A stretch of 64,000 nt of DNA, from contig NZ_OUMZ01000005.1 in the NCBI RefSeq assembly GCF_900327775.1, positions 496,001 to 560,000 of the forward strand. The letters are read 5' to 3'. Positions 1 through 7,919 of this stretch are shown in pieces. Source of the stretch: Roseovarius sp. EL26. Its GTDB lineage: Bacteria > Pseudomonadota > Alphaproteobacteria > Rhodobacterales > Rhodobacteraceae. Within the stretch, counting starts at the first letter, position 1. Every line of letters starts with the position of its first letter. The notes beneath the pieces were generated by a model that was given only the letters and a program-made list of their open reading frames with translations, was not told the DNA's origin and searched no databases. Position numbers and translations under genes: made by a program.

Positions 1-164
1 CCCTGTTCCGCCCCTATAAAATAGAGCACGATTGCAATGCCATGCGGGTAACCCGCCAGAAGGCCTGCCAACTTGGGGCTGACCCGTTCGGCAATAATCG
101 ATAACCCGATCACAACCACCATTGTGACCGCGATCTTGATCAAGATGATGCTTGAGAGGATCAG
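1..164 (-). CDS. membrane protein, N-terminal part (runs off left edge)
   Basis: An open frame leaves the window at position 1. It reads a hydrophobic N-terminus (around KIAVTMVVVIGLSIIAE, then SPKLAGLLAGYPHG and IAIVLYFIGAEQ), which suggests at least two membrane segments. It begins a few bases past the trpA stop, and an AAGGA-like ribosome site (176-171) overlaps that region, so it is probably translated with trpA. The start is uncertain: CTG at 164 is closest to the ribosome site, TTG at 143 and ATG at 122 are alternatives. I do not recognise the family from so short a piece. Confidence 0.5.
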   Translation of the reverse strand, partial: MILSSIILIKIAVTMVVVIGLSIIAERVSPKLAGLLAGYPHGIAIVLYFIGAEQ

Positions 165-176
165 GGAAGTATCCTT

Positions 177-968
177 TTACCCCTGATGCGCGCCGTCGGC
201 GAGGCTGCGGACAAAGTCCAGCACCTCAGAGACGGGCGTGCCAGAGGCGATTTTGCTGACGATGGCGGAGCCGACCACAGCGCCATCGGCTACTTCGGCG
301 ATGGCTTTGGATTTTTCGGGCGTGTTGATGCCAAAACCCACGATCACAGGCAGGTTGCTGGCGGCCTGAATGCGTGCAACTTCGGGAGCGACATCTACGG
401 CCTCAGCCTCTGCCGCGCCGGTGATGCCGGTGATCGAGACGTAATAGACAAAGCCGCTGGTGTTTTGCATCACTTTGGGCAGGCGTTGATCATCGGTTGT
501 CGGTGTGGCCAGACGGATGAAGTTCAGGCCTGCAGCTTGGGCTGGAATGCACAGCTCGTCGTCTTCCTCAGGCGGCAGGTCCACCACGATCAGCCCGTCA
601 ATGCCTGCGGCTTTGGCATCAGTCAGAAACTGCTCAACGCCGCGATTGTAGATCGGGTTGTAATAACCCATCAGCACAATCGGGGTTGTATCGTCGTCTT
701 TGCGGAACTCTGTGGCCAATTGTAGCGTGCGTTCCAGCGTCATGCCGGACGCAAGCGCGCGTTGCCCTGCCAGCTGAATGGTGGTGCCATCGGCCATCGG
801 GTCGGTGAATGGCAGGCCCAGTTCAATAATGTCGACGCCAGCACCCGGCAGACCCTTTACCACTTCGAGCGAGGTGTCATAATCGGGGTCCCCGGCCATG
901 ATGTAAGACACAAAGGCCTTTTTTCCTGCGGCTTTCAGTTCGGCAAATTTGGCATCGATACGTGTCAT
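177..968 (-). CDS. trpA: tryptophan synthase alpha chain
   Basis: TrpA cleaves indole-3-glycerol phosphate to indole and glyceraldehyde-3-phosphate and channels indole to TrpB; cytoplasmic. The 263-residue product is of normal family length and starts [19 protein letters not shown]. The [14 protein letters not shown] segment carries the catalytic Glu and Asp, and the phosphate-binding GFGI loop and GSAIV are near the C-terminus. The ATG at 968 is chosen over the longer frame to 1004 because GGAG (978-975) sits 6 bases upstream and family members begin at this point. No trpB or trpF lies upstream in the window, so trpA either stands apart from them or has its own promoter in 969-1383. Confidence 0.97.
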   Translation of the reverse strand: MTRIDAKFAELKAAGKKAFVSYIMAGDPDYDTSLEVVKGLPGAGVDIIELGLPFTDPMADGTTIQLAGQRALASGMTLERTLQLATEFRKDDDTTPIVLMGYYNPIYNRGVEQFLTDAKAAGIDGLIVVDLPPEEDDELCIPAQAAGLNFIRLATPTTDDQRLPKVMQNTSGFVYYVSITGITGAAEAEAVDVAPEVARIQAASNLPVIVGFGINTPEKSKAIAEVADGAVVGSAIVSKIASGTPVSEVLDFVRSLADGAHQG

Positions 969-1204
969 GGAGTGCTCCGTTACTTCCGCGCCTTTGTCGC
1001 GCAAATTAGCGGGCGCTTCAATCCGCTATTTCATTGGACCGGCCATTGGGGGAAGTTGAAATAAAAGTTCAAATATTCATCGAATAATAACGGCTCGCGG
1101 TTTGTTATTGCAGCATAGTGACGAGTGTTTTGTGTCTCGGTTGATAGTTTGATCAGCTTTTTGGTAACGAGTGACGTTTTATGATTGCAACGCCTTCAAG
1201 CGTT

Positions 1205-1283
1205 CCATGGCTTAAAGCCAAGGGCGCATTGGGGCAGGCGGCCACGAGTCCCCTCATACGTGGCTGCCTGTCTTAAGGCATGG
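1205..1283. repeat. long imperfect inverted repeat in the trpA-phzF intergenic region
   Basis: The 415-base gap between trpA and the PhzF gene contains a nested palindrome. Outer arms are CCATGGCTTAA (1205-1215) and TTAAGGCATGG (1273-1283), with one mismatch. Inner arms are CAGGCGGCCACG (1235-1246) and CGTGGCTGCCTG (1259-1270), with one mismatch and a 12-base loop. There is no T-run, so it is not an ordinary terminator. It could be a structured RNA, a dispersed palindromic element or a remnant. I see no open frame or other gene in the gap. Confidence 0.45.
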
Positions 1284-1339
1284 ATGGTGGGCTATTCCGA
1301 CGAGTGATGGGGAGCATCAAAATTCTCAATTTGCATTAC

Positions 1340-1372
1340 GTACCTGTATCCTCATATCCCTATGACAGGTAC
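1340..1372. promoter_or_regulatory. inverted repeat immediately before the PhzF-family gene
   Basis: GTACCTGT (1340-1347) and ACAGGTAC (1365-1372) are perfect 8-base inverted arms 17 bases apart. They end just before the AGGAGGGT ribosome site (1373-1380) and the ATG at 1384. This could be a repressor operator or a leader hairpin beside the ribosome site. The sequence alone does not decide. Confidence 0.4.
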
Positions 1373-1383
1373 AGGAGGGTATT

Positions 1384-2211
1384 ATGAATATTCAGAAACT
1401 GGCGTCATTCACGCAAAATGGTCAAGGCGGCAATCCCGCAGGTGTTGTGATACAGGATATCCTTCCTGACGTGTCGGATATGCAGCAAACAGCAGCTGAG
1501 GTTGGATATTCAGAAACGGTTTTTGCGGCCCCGCATCAGGGTGGGTTTCGGACACGGTACTTTGCGCCGCAACAAGAAGTGCCTTTTTGTGGTCACGCGA
1601 CCATCGCGCTGGGGGCGGCATTGGGGCAGGCGTTTGGGGCCAAAGGCTATGATCTGATCCTGAACGAAACCTCAATTTCTGTTTCAGCATACCGCGAAGG
1701 TGATGACTGGGGCGCAAAACTGATTTCTCCTCCGACCAAACATCAACCTGTTCCGCCCAACACACTAGAGGCGTTTTTGCAGCTGTTCGGGATTTCAGAA
1801 ACTGATCTTGACCCAGAGATTGCCCCGGCTTGGATTCATGGTGGCGCTGATCATTTACTATTGCCGTTGGCGCGGCACGATCTACTGCGCGACATGTCAT
1901 ATGATTTTGATGCCGGTGCGGCGTTGATGCAGGCTCATGATCTGGTCACAGTCAATCTGATCTGGCGTGAGAACCCAACGCAGATCCATAGCCGCAACGC
2001 CTTTGCCGGGCACGGTGTTTATGAAGACTCGGCCACTGGCGCGGCTGCGGCGGCATTGGCGGGATACCTGCGCGATGTCGGACATCAAGACAGTGGTTTT
2101 GAGGTGACCCAAGGCGTAGACATGGGCCGCCCATCGCTTTTGCAGGTTAAACCGCGTGCAGGGCAGGGCGCCCCGATCGAGATTTCGGGCCTCACCGCAC
2201 CGATCACCTGA
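1384..2211 (+). CDS. PhzF family isomerase/epimerase
   Basis: A 275-residue protein of the PhzF fold, which is built from two similar halves of the diaminopimelate-epimerase type. Visible hallmarks are the N-terminal NPAGVV, the catalytic-Glu segment GYSETVF (E44), the FCGHATIALG motif and, in the second half, EDSATGAAAAALAGYL. Characterised relatives isomerise trans-2,3-dihydro-3-hydroxyanthranilate in phenazine synthesis, but most members outside phenazine clusters have unknown substrates. No other phenazine gene is here, so a phenazine role should not be assumed. AGGAGGGT precedes the ATG closely. ychF follows on the same strand after a hairpin. Confidence 0.88.
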   Translation: MNIQKLASFTQNGQGGNPAGVVIQDILPDVSDMQQTAAEVGYSETVFAAPHQGGFRTRYFAPQQEVPFCGHATIALGAALGQAFGAKGYDLILNETSISVSAYREGDDWGAKLISPPTKHQPVPPNTLEAFLQLFGISETDLDPEIAPAWIHGGADHLLLPLARHDLLRDMSYDFDAGAALMQAHDLVTVNLIWRENPTQIHSRNAFAGHGVYEDSATGAAAAALAGYLRDVGHQDSGFEVTQGVDMGRPSLLQVKPRAGQGAPIEISGLTAPIT

Positions 2212-2230
2212 AACCTTGGCTTGCGTCGGG

Positions 2231-2258
2231 GACGGGCTGGCAATAGAAGCAGCCCGTC
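2231..2258 (+). repeat. stem-loop between phzF-like gene and ychF
   Basis: GACGGGCTG (2231-2239) pairs perfectly with CAGCCCGTC (2250-2258) around a 10-base loop. An outer CTTGG/CCAAG pair (2214-2218/2261-2265) extends it. There is no T-run, so it may be a weak or factor-dependent terminator, or a ychF leader structure. It ends 22 bases before the ychF ATG. Confidence 0.5.
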
Positions 2259-2280
2259 AACCAAGCAGAAGGGTCAGGAT

Positions 2281-3378
2281 ATGGGCTTTAAGATGGGTAT
2301 CGTTGGATTGCCGAATGTGGGCAAATCCACCTTGTTTAACGCGCTGACCAAAACCGCCGCGGCGCAGGCCGCGAACTTCCCGTTCTGCACGATTGAACCG
2401 AATGTCGGCGATGTGGCTGTGCCTGATGCGCGGCTTGAGCAATTGGCCGCCATCGCCAGCTCTAAACAGATCATCCCGACACGCATGACATTTGTGGATA
2501 TCGCCGGTCTGGTCAAAGGAGCCAGCAAGGGCGAAGGGCTGGGCAACCAGTTTCTGGCCAACATTCGTGAAGTCGATGCCATTGCTCATGTGCTGCGCTG
2601 CTTTGAAGACGAAGATGTCACCCATGTTGAGGGCCGGGTTGATCCGGTTGATGATGCCGAAGTGATCGAGACCGAGCTGATGCTCGCCGATCTGGAATCG
2701 ATCGAAAAACGCCGCGCTGGTCTGGTGCGCAAGCTCAAAGGCAACGATAAAGAAGCCCAGCAACACGACCGCCTGCTGGCCGCCGCACAAGCCGTGCTGG
2801 AAGAAGGGAAATCTGCCCGCGTGGTTGAGGTTGACGCTGAAGATGCCAAGGCGTGGAAAAACCTGCAGCTTCTGACCTCCAAGCCGATCTTGTATGTTTG
2901 CAATGTCGATGAAGCCAATGCGTCTGCAGGCAACGAATTTTCCGCGCGGGTTGAGGCCATGGCCGCCGCGCAGGGGGCATCAAGCGTTGTGATCTCGGCC
3001 CAGATTGAGGAAGAGATCAGCCAGCTGGAAGACGACGAAGCGGTGATGTTTCTAGAAGAAATGAACTTGACCGAGGCGGGGCTCGACCGGCTTATTCGCG
3101 CAGGTTACGACCTGCTGCATCTGGAAACATATTTTACCGTCGGCCCGAAAGAAGCCCGCGCCTGGACCATCCGTCACGGCACATCCGCGCCCAAGGCGGC
3201 TGGCGTGATCCACGGGGACTTTGAGAAAGGTTTCATCCGCGCCGAAACCATCGCCTTTGACGACTATATCGCCTGCAACGGCGAACAAGGCGCCAAAGAC
3301 ACCGGCAAAATGCGCGCTGAAGGTAAGGGCTACACTGTCAAAGACGGCGATGTGATGCACTTCCTCTTCAACAACTAG
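2281..3378 (+). CDS. ychF: ribosome-binding ATPase YchF (Obg family)
   Basis: Translation-associated P-loop NTPase. The 365 residues match the usual family size. GLPNVGKST near the N-terminus is the P-loop; [19 protein letters not shown] is the G3/switch region; the base-recognition loop reads NVDE instead of the GTPase consensus NKxD, which is the known signature of YchF's preference for ATP. A coiled segment in the middle and a C-terminal TGS domain ([15 protein letters not shown] to the end) complete the layout. The ATG at 2281 gives the standard [12 protein letters not shown] start; in-frame sequence further upstream is not conserved in character. It is monocistronic in appearance. Confidence 0.97.
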   Translation: MGFKMGIVGLPNVGKSTLFNALTKTAAAQAANFPFCTIEPNVGDVAVPDARLEQLAAIASSKQIIPTRMTFVDIAGLVKGASKGEGLGNQFLANIREVDAIAHVLRCFEDEDVTHVEGRVDPVDDAEVIETELMLADLESIEKRRAGLVRKLKGNDKEAQQHDRLLAAAQAVLEEGKSARVVEVDAEDAKAWKNLQLLTSKPILYVCNVDEANASAGNEFSARVEAMAAAQGASSVVISAQIEEEISQLEDDEAVMFLEEMNLTEAGLDRLIRAGYDLLHLETYFTVGPKEARAWTIRHGTSAPKAAGVIHGDFEKGFIRAETIAFDDYIACNGEQGAKDTGKMRAEGKGYTVKDGDVMHFLFNN

Positions 3379-3599
3379 GTAGGCGCGTCGCCTCGGCTCT
3401 GCACTTTAGGCAGTTCGAGAGTGTCTGATCCGGCATGATTATGCCAGGCCCTCTCGGCCTTCGGACTCATGGCGATTACTTTCTCCATATTTGCCTTTGA
3501 CACCACGACTTCGTTTCCGAGCCTCTATCTGCGAGCGCGTTGGTTGGCTCTGTGCATTTAGCATGAACGCCGGATTTTTGCGGTTACCTTCAGGCCATC

Positions 3600-4025
3600 A
3601 TGAAAGCTCAGTTTCATCATGGCCAGGTTTTTGGCCCCGACGCTCAACTCGATCATCTGGACCGCACAGAACAGCGACAGATCAAAAAACAAATTGAAAG
3701 CCTGCTGGACCGTGTGGTTGATACTGAGAGCCCAACACTCATTACGGCCTATGAAAAGCGTATTAAAAAGATGGAGCGGCAAAAGCTGATCTTGGATGAA
3801 AAGCTCAGCACTCAGGGCAAAACACTGCACCCCTTTGAGCAAATGTTCGAACACGCGCTGGTCTTTCTCGCAAACCCTTGGAATGTCTGGCAAAGCGGCA
3901 ATCTATTGGGGCGTAAAATAGTACTGAGACTGGCGTTTAAGGAGCGTATCTCCTACTCCCGAAAAACGGGACTTCGAACACCCGAAACCGCCGGACTATT
4001 CAAGGCGTTAGGGGCCATCCAAGCA
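3600..4025 (+). pseudogene. serine recombinase, C-terminal remnant
   Basis: The frame from about 3600 reads the tail region of a large serine recombinase: a charged helical stretch (RQIKKQIESLLDRVVD, ITAYEKRIKKMERQK) and then a block like FLANPWNVWQSG, RLAFKERISY and RTPETAGLFKAL that is typical of the extreme C-terminus of roseobacter recombinase-family proteins. The resolvase catalytic domain, the recombinase domain and most of the zinc-ribbon part are missing, and no start is convincing. The frame runs on through the tRNA gene only by chance. I read it as the decayed end of an integrated element beside its tRNA-Ser target. The 3379-3599 stretch before it holds no recognisable gene. Confidence 0.72.
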
Positions 4026-4037
4026 AAAAGTTTGATA

Positions 4038-4127
4038 TGGCGGAGCCGAAGGGATTCGAACCCTCGAGACCCTTCCGGGCCTACTCCCTTAGCAGGGGAG
4101 CGCCTTCGACCACTCGGCCACAGCTCC
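4038..4127 (-). tRNA. tRNA-Ser (anticodon GCU)
   Basis: On the minus strand this folds as a class II tRNA. The acceptor stem GGAGCTG pairs with CGGCTCC. The anticodon loop CTGCTAA sits in the stem CTCCC/GGGAG, giving anticodon GCU (reads AGC/AGU). A long variable arm follows, then the T-loop GGTTCGAATCC, discriminator G and an encoded CCA at 4040-4038. The recombinase remnant approaches its 3' end, the usual side for integration at tRNA genes. Open frames in either direction across this stretch are by-products of the tRNA. Confidence 0.96.
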
Positions 4128-4229
4128 GCTGGCGTGTTTAGCGGCAACATTCCAAAGCTGCAAGCCTATGATTTAGCAAAATTCTGCGATACGCGCATAT
4201 TTCCACTAAAGAGTTTATAAATATTCGAA

Positions 4230-4409
4230 AAATCATTGCATGCAGGTCATATCGTAGTCTCATTTACGGCAGTTTTCACTGTTGCTGACATGACTTTCAT
4301 CGGTAGCGTGACCACGGCTATCGGGGCGATCCTGCCCGATGTGAGCTTGATCAATGACGTGGCCAAGAAGCAAAAATCCGCGGGCACATCCATGACAGAT
4401 GCGATGTAG
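4230..4409 (+). other. possible gene fragment (C-terminal remnant) in the tRNA-mttB1 gap
   Basis: One frame stays open to TAG at 4407 and reads a protein-like, partly hydrophobic stretch (HIVVSFTAVFTVADMTF, GSVTTAIGAILPDVSL, then a polar tail ending TSMTDAM). It has no start or ribosome site and its family is not recognised. It may be the decayed end of a membrane protein left with the neighbouring integration scar. The rest of 4128-4642 is AT-rich and holds only the palindromes listed separately. Confidence 0.25.
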
Positions 4410-4548
4410 CGGTTTTTGAAGGATCACATCTCATAAATGACCGCAAGAAAACCGCAGCGTAGATGCAGGGCCGATTGACTGCCTGTCAGCGGTTCCAAAT
4501 ATCCAGGTAGCGCTATAATGGTGAATGTGCGTTTAATTATTTTATACG

Positions 4549-4577
4549 ATTTGTGCAAATATTTTGATTTGTCAAAT
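4549..4577. promoter_or_regulatory. tandem palindromes upstream of mttB1, candidate operator
   Basis: ATTTGTGCAAAT (4549-4560) and ATTTGTCAAAT (4567-4577) are two palindromes of the form ATTTG-N(1-2)-CAAAT, with centres about 17 to 18 bases apart, in the AT-rich leader 66 bases before the mttB1 ATG. Repeated, evenly spaced palindromes near a promoter suggest a dimeric regulator, perhaps of the GntR type. No regulator gene is adjacent to this pair of genes. Confidence 0.4.
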
Positions 4578-4642
4578 TATCCATTCTGCCAGACTACAGA
4601 TCAATAGCAGGCAAAAGGTGTCTGTTTTGATGTGAGGCTTTC

Positions 4643-6214
4643 ATGGAACACAAAATGCGCAGCGATAAAGGTGTTCAAAAAAGATCATCGCGTCGTGGGG
4701 GGCGGGCAAGCCGTGTCAGTGCCGAGGCATCAAATTCTGTTCAGTTCACAGCAGCAGAGTTACAGCACCGTTCTATTCCAGCCTATGGTTTTCTGGCCGA
4801 GAAACAGTTGCAGGCGTTGGAGGCGCAAGCTGATTGGATATTGAGTGAAATCGGGGTCGAGTTTCGTGGAGACGATGTTGCGTTGGCCTTGTTTCGTGAT
4901 GTCGGTGCGACTGTAAAGGATCAGCGTGTGTGCTTTGAGCCGGGCCATGCGAGAGAGCTGTGCTCAACCGCGCTACGTTCATATAAATTGCACGCACGAG
5001 ATCCGCGACATTCCGTAACCTTGGGGGGAGACAACATCGTTTTGATGCCGGGCTATGGATCACCGTTTGTGACAGACCTGGACAAGGGGCGGCGTTATGC
5101 GACGCTTGAGGACTTTCAGAATTTTGTGAAGATGACTTATGCCTCACCCTGGTTGCACCATTCGGGTGGCACGGTCTGCGAGCCGGTTGATGTGCCGGTC
5201 AATAAGCGCCATCTGGATATGGTTTACGCGCATCTGCGTTATTCAGCCAAGCCGTTTATGGGCAGTGTCACCTCACCCGAGCGCGCGCAAGACAGCATAG
5301 AAATGGCGCGGTTGGTGTTTGGGCGCGATTTTATGGAAAAAAACGCTGTCATTCAGGCCAATATCAACGTCAACTCGCCGCTGGTTTTCGATGATACGAT
5401 GTCCGGTGCCTTGCGTGTATATGCCGAGGCGAACCAGTGTGTAGCGGTTTCCCCTGCGATCTTTGGTGGGGCGATGGGGCCGGTGTCACAGGCTGCGGTG
5501 ACGGCACAGACCTTAGCCGAAGGCATGGTTGGCATTGCCCTGACACAGCTGGTGCGCAAAGGCTGCCCGACGGTGTTGGGCAGCTTCCATTCGACCATGA
5601 ACCTGAAATCCGGGGCCCTGACATTTGGCACTCCCGAAGCGAACCTGTCGACAATGGCATTGTCGCAGCTTGTCCGCCGCCTTGGCATTCCTGTTCGCTC
5701 TGGTGGTGGGCAAATTACCTCATCAAATGCGGCAGACGGGCAGGCGATGCAAGACAGCGCCAGTGCCATGTGGGCAACAATGATTTCCGGGGCGCATCAG
5801 GTCTGGCATGCGGCAGGGTGGCTTGAAGGTGGGCTGACCATGTCATACGAAAAATTCGTGATGGATTTAGATCACTGCGGAATGATGATGCAGATGTTGC
5901 ATGGTTTTCCGGTGAACGATGAAACTTTGGCGCGCGACTCGTATCTGGAGGCCGGGCCGGGGGAGAATTTTCTATCCACCAGTCATACGATGCGGAACTT
6001 TGCCTCGGCCAATTATCAATCCGAGATTCCAGATACGGGCCCGTATGAGACCTGGGCTGAAAATGGCGAGCTCAGTGCAGCACAGCGCGCGAATTCGCGT
6101 TGGAAAGAACTGTTGGCAGAATATGAAATGCCCCAGATGGATGGCAGCATAGATGAAGCGCTGATTGATTTCATGGCGCGACGCAAAGCGTCGATGCCTG
6201 ATGAATGGTACTAA
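4643..6214 (+). CDS. MttB-family (trimethylamine methyltransferase-like) protein, non-pyrrolysine
   Basis: A 523-residue member of the MttB superfamily. The founding member moves a methyl group from trimethylamine to a corrinoid protein using pyrrolysine; relatives lacking pyrrolysine, such as glycine betaine methyltransferase MtgB, act on quaternary amines. No in-frame TAG occurs here, so it is non-pyrrolysine. Typical blocks are PGYGSPFVTDLDKGRRYAT, WLHHSGGTVCEP, NINVNSPLVFDDTM, GAMGPVSQAA and ARRKASMPDEWY at the end. It starts with a basic, disordered-looking leader of about 35 residues. A GAGG site precedes ATG 4643. A GcvT-like gene follows after 20 bases, probably one operon. A paralogue lies at 39320-40840. 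No corrinoid-protein gene is nearby. Confidence 0.88.
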   Translation: MEHKMRSDKGVQKRSSRRGGRASRVSAEASNSVQFTAAELQHRSIPAYGFLAEKQLQALEAQADWILSEIGVEFRGDDVALALFRDVGATVKDQRVCFEPGHARELCSTALRSYKLHARDPRHSVTLGGDNIVLMPGYGSPFVTDLDKGRRYATLEDFQNFVKMTYASPWLHHSGGTVCEPVDVPVNKRHLDMVYAHLRYSAKPFMGSVTSPERAQDSIEMARLVFGRDFMEKNAVIQANINVNSPLVFDDTMSGALRVYAEANQCVAVSPAIFGGAMGPVSQAAVTAQTLAEGMVGIALTQLVRKGCPTVLGSFHSTMNLKSGALTFGTPEANLSTMALSQLVRRLGIPVRSGGGQITSSNAADGQAMQDSASAMWATMISGAHQVWHAAGWLEGGLTMSYEKFVMDLDHCGMMMQMLHGFPVNDETLARDSYLEAGPGENFLSTSHTMRNFASANYQSEIPDTGPYETWAENGELSAAQRANSRWKELLAEYEMPQMDGSIDEALIDFMARRKASMPDEWY

Positions 6215-6234
6215 ACCCCCCAAAAGGAAAAAAA

Positions 6235-7326
6235 ATGATTGAAGAACTAAGCCGAACATCAGCGCTCGCCTCTCGTCACAGGGCGCTTGGATCTGGATTG
6301 GAAGATTGGAATGGGATGGGCACTGCATGGAGCTATGAGACCGACCCTAACGATGAACATGATGCGGTACGAGACGCTGCCGGCATGTTTGACATGTCGC
6401 CGCTTAAAAAGGTGCTTGTTCGCGGTAGTGAGGCGGCGTCAGTTCTGGATCACCTGACGACCCGCGACATTAGTAAAATTGCTCCGGGGCAGGCTGCATA
6501 TCTGAGTGTTTTGACCGAACAGGGGACGTTGGCAGATGATGCGATCGTATCCAACAATGGCAATGGCGAATGGATGATCGCGCATGGCTCAGGCGATACA
6601 ATGGCTTTGCTGGAGGCCTCGGCCAATGGCCGGGATGTGGCGGTTGAATTCACTGACGACCTGCACGACCTGTCGGTTCAAGGCCCTAAAGCCTTGGGTA
6701 TTCTAAACGCTCATTGTGATGTTGATCTGGAGCCGTTGAAATATTTCCACCATACGCCTGCGGTGCTGTTTGGCCACTCGTGCCGGATTTCGCGGACTGG
6801 TTATACGGGCGAACGTGGGTATGAGATTTTTGCCGACGGCTCGGTCATCACTGATATTTGGGATCAATTGGTGGATAATGGTGTAATGCCATGTTCTTTC
6901 ACGGCATTGGACAAAGTTCGCATTGAGGCGGGATTGCTGTTTTACGGCTACGACATGAGCACCGACAATACACCGTGGGAGGTTGGTTTGGGCTTTACAG
7001 TCAGTACTTCAAAATCTAGTTTCCGAGGCAAAGATGCGGTTATGGCTGCAAAGGGCAATGGTGCCGTGCAAAATGTGGGCTTGATTGTTGATCACCCTGA
7101 CATGGTTAACGGTGCCGAAGTACTGTCGGTAAATGGGCACGATGTTGGTGTCGTCAATAGCCCCTGTTACTCACACCGGATGAGGCAGTCTCTCGCTTTG
7201 GCGCATGTGTCCTCTGAGGTTGAAGTTGGAGCGACGGTTGATCTGGTGGGAGATGGAATTTCCACGACAGCGGTGGTTGCGGCGCTACCATTCTATGATC
7301 CGAGCAAAACCAACACCCATACATAA
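6235..7326 (+). CDS. GcvT-family aminomethyltransferase-like protein
   Basis: A 363-residue protein of the glycine-cleavage T-protein fold, whose members pass one-carbon groups from methylated amines or sulfonium compounds to tetrahydrofolate. Family landmarks include FDMSPLKKVLVRGSEAA, DLSVQGPKALGIL, ISRTGYTGERGYEIF and ALDKVRIEAGLLFYGYDM. AAGGAAAAAA lies directly upstream of ATG 6235. It is not a close match, by eye, to DMSP demethylase DmdA or to true GcvT, and gcvH/gcvP are absent, so it is more likely the folate-dependent partner of MttB1 in demethylating a quaternary or tertiary amine. The substrate is unknown. Confidence 0.82.
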   Translation: MIEELSRTSALASRHRALGSGLEDWNGMGTAWSYETDPNDEHDAVRDAAGMFDMSPLKKVLVRGSEAASVLDHLTTRDISKIAPGQAAYLSVLTEQGTLADDAIVSNNGNGEWMIAHGSGDTMALLEASANGRDVAVEFTDDLHDLSVQGPKALGILNAHCDVDLEPLKYFHHTPAVLFGHSCRISRTGYTGERGYEIFADGSVITDIWDQLVDNGVMPCSFTALDKVRIEAGLLFYGYDMSTDNTPWEVGLGFTVSTSKSSFRGKDAVMAAKGNGAVQNVGLIVDHPDMVNGAEVLSVNGHDVGVVNSPCYSHRMRQSLALAHVSSEVEVGATVDLVGDGISTTAVVAALPFYDPSKTNTHT

Positions 7327-7919
7327 TCGGGATCGGGGACAGGGCATGCTGGATCGTTTGGCATTTAATGATGAGCAGCCATCGCAATCATTACCAGCAC
7401 AGATCGTCAGCGTTGTTCTCGTCCCCGGTTCTTCGTTGACCAGCCGATCTTCCATTCTGGGCCCCTTTGAGTAAACGCAAATGTCGATCATCGGGATCGC
7501 TTTGTCTTGTGGTTTTGAGAGCCTGCTGCGTTGGCAAAACGATATAAAATACGATTTGATAAGTCCCCATCTCAGGCACGTATGTTTATGTTTCCGATCA
7601 CAGGAAACGACGACTTGAAAGGTGTGCCGGTTGTGAATGCAGCTCCGTGATTTTGAGCAATAACATTCGCGTATATCCATGTAACTGAAGTGCAATAGTT
7701 CAAATGGGAAGGACGTTTTTCTTGCGATTGTCAGTGATGGTACTCTCTATTCGACATGTGTTGCGTCTTTTCTGTAACATTGACAAATGAACCCGCTGGC
7801 TCGTCGTTAATATTCTAATTTATTACTTTACTAATTTAGTAAGAATTATTAACGCAAGGCCAACTGCGGCCCCACCTAACGGGCAGGCCCCCGCATATCT
7901 ATGCAAATGAGGGGCAATT
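7327..7919. other. 593-base intergenic region before hmuR
   Basis: I see no convincing gene. A minus-strand open frame of 136 codons (7695-7285) overlaps the end of the GcvT-like gene, has unusual Cys-rich composition and no ribosome site, and is rejected. The last 150 bases become AT-rich and contain a palindrome (listed separately) suited to a regulated hmuR promoter. Confidence 0.6.
7828..7842. promoter_or_regulatory. palindrome upstream of hmuR, candidate iron/haem operator
   Basis: TTACTAA-T-TTAGTAA is a perfect 7-1-7 palindrome, 78 bases before the hmuR ATG, in an AT-rich promoter-like stretch. A related palindrome with core GACTAT-A-ATAGTC lies upstream of hmuS; both fit nACTAWNWTAGTn. 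A shared iron-responsive regulator is a reasonable inference, but I cannot assign it to Irr, RirA or another protein from sequence alone. Confidence 0.5.

Noticed and set aside
1384..2211. Phenazine biosynthesis
   Set aside because: A PhzF-fold gene alone, without other phz genes, does not support it.
3953..4150. A 65-codon minus-strand frame across the tRNA gene
   Set aside because: Its apparent conservation would come from the tRNA-Ser sequence itself, a common artefact.
4643..6214. Pyrrolysine-containing MttB
   Set aside because: The frame has no internal TAG, and neither does the paralogue at 39320-40840.
3600..6214. Intact prophage or integrative element
   Set aside because: Only a recombinase tail and possibly one fragment remain; no structural, replication or transfer genes are present.
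7285..7695. A 136-codon minus-strand open frame after the GcvT-like gene
   Set aside because: It overlaps the GcvT-like gene end, has odd composition and lacks a ribosome site.
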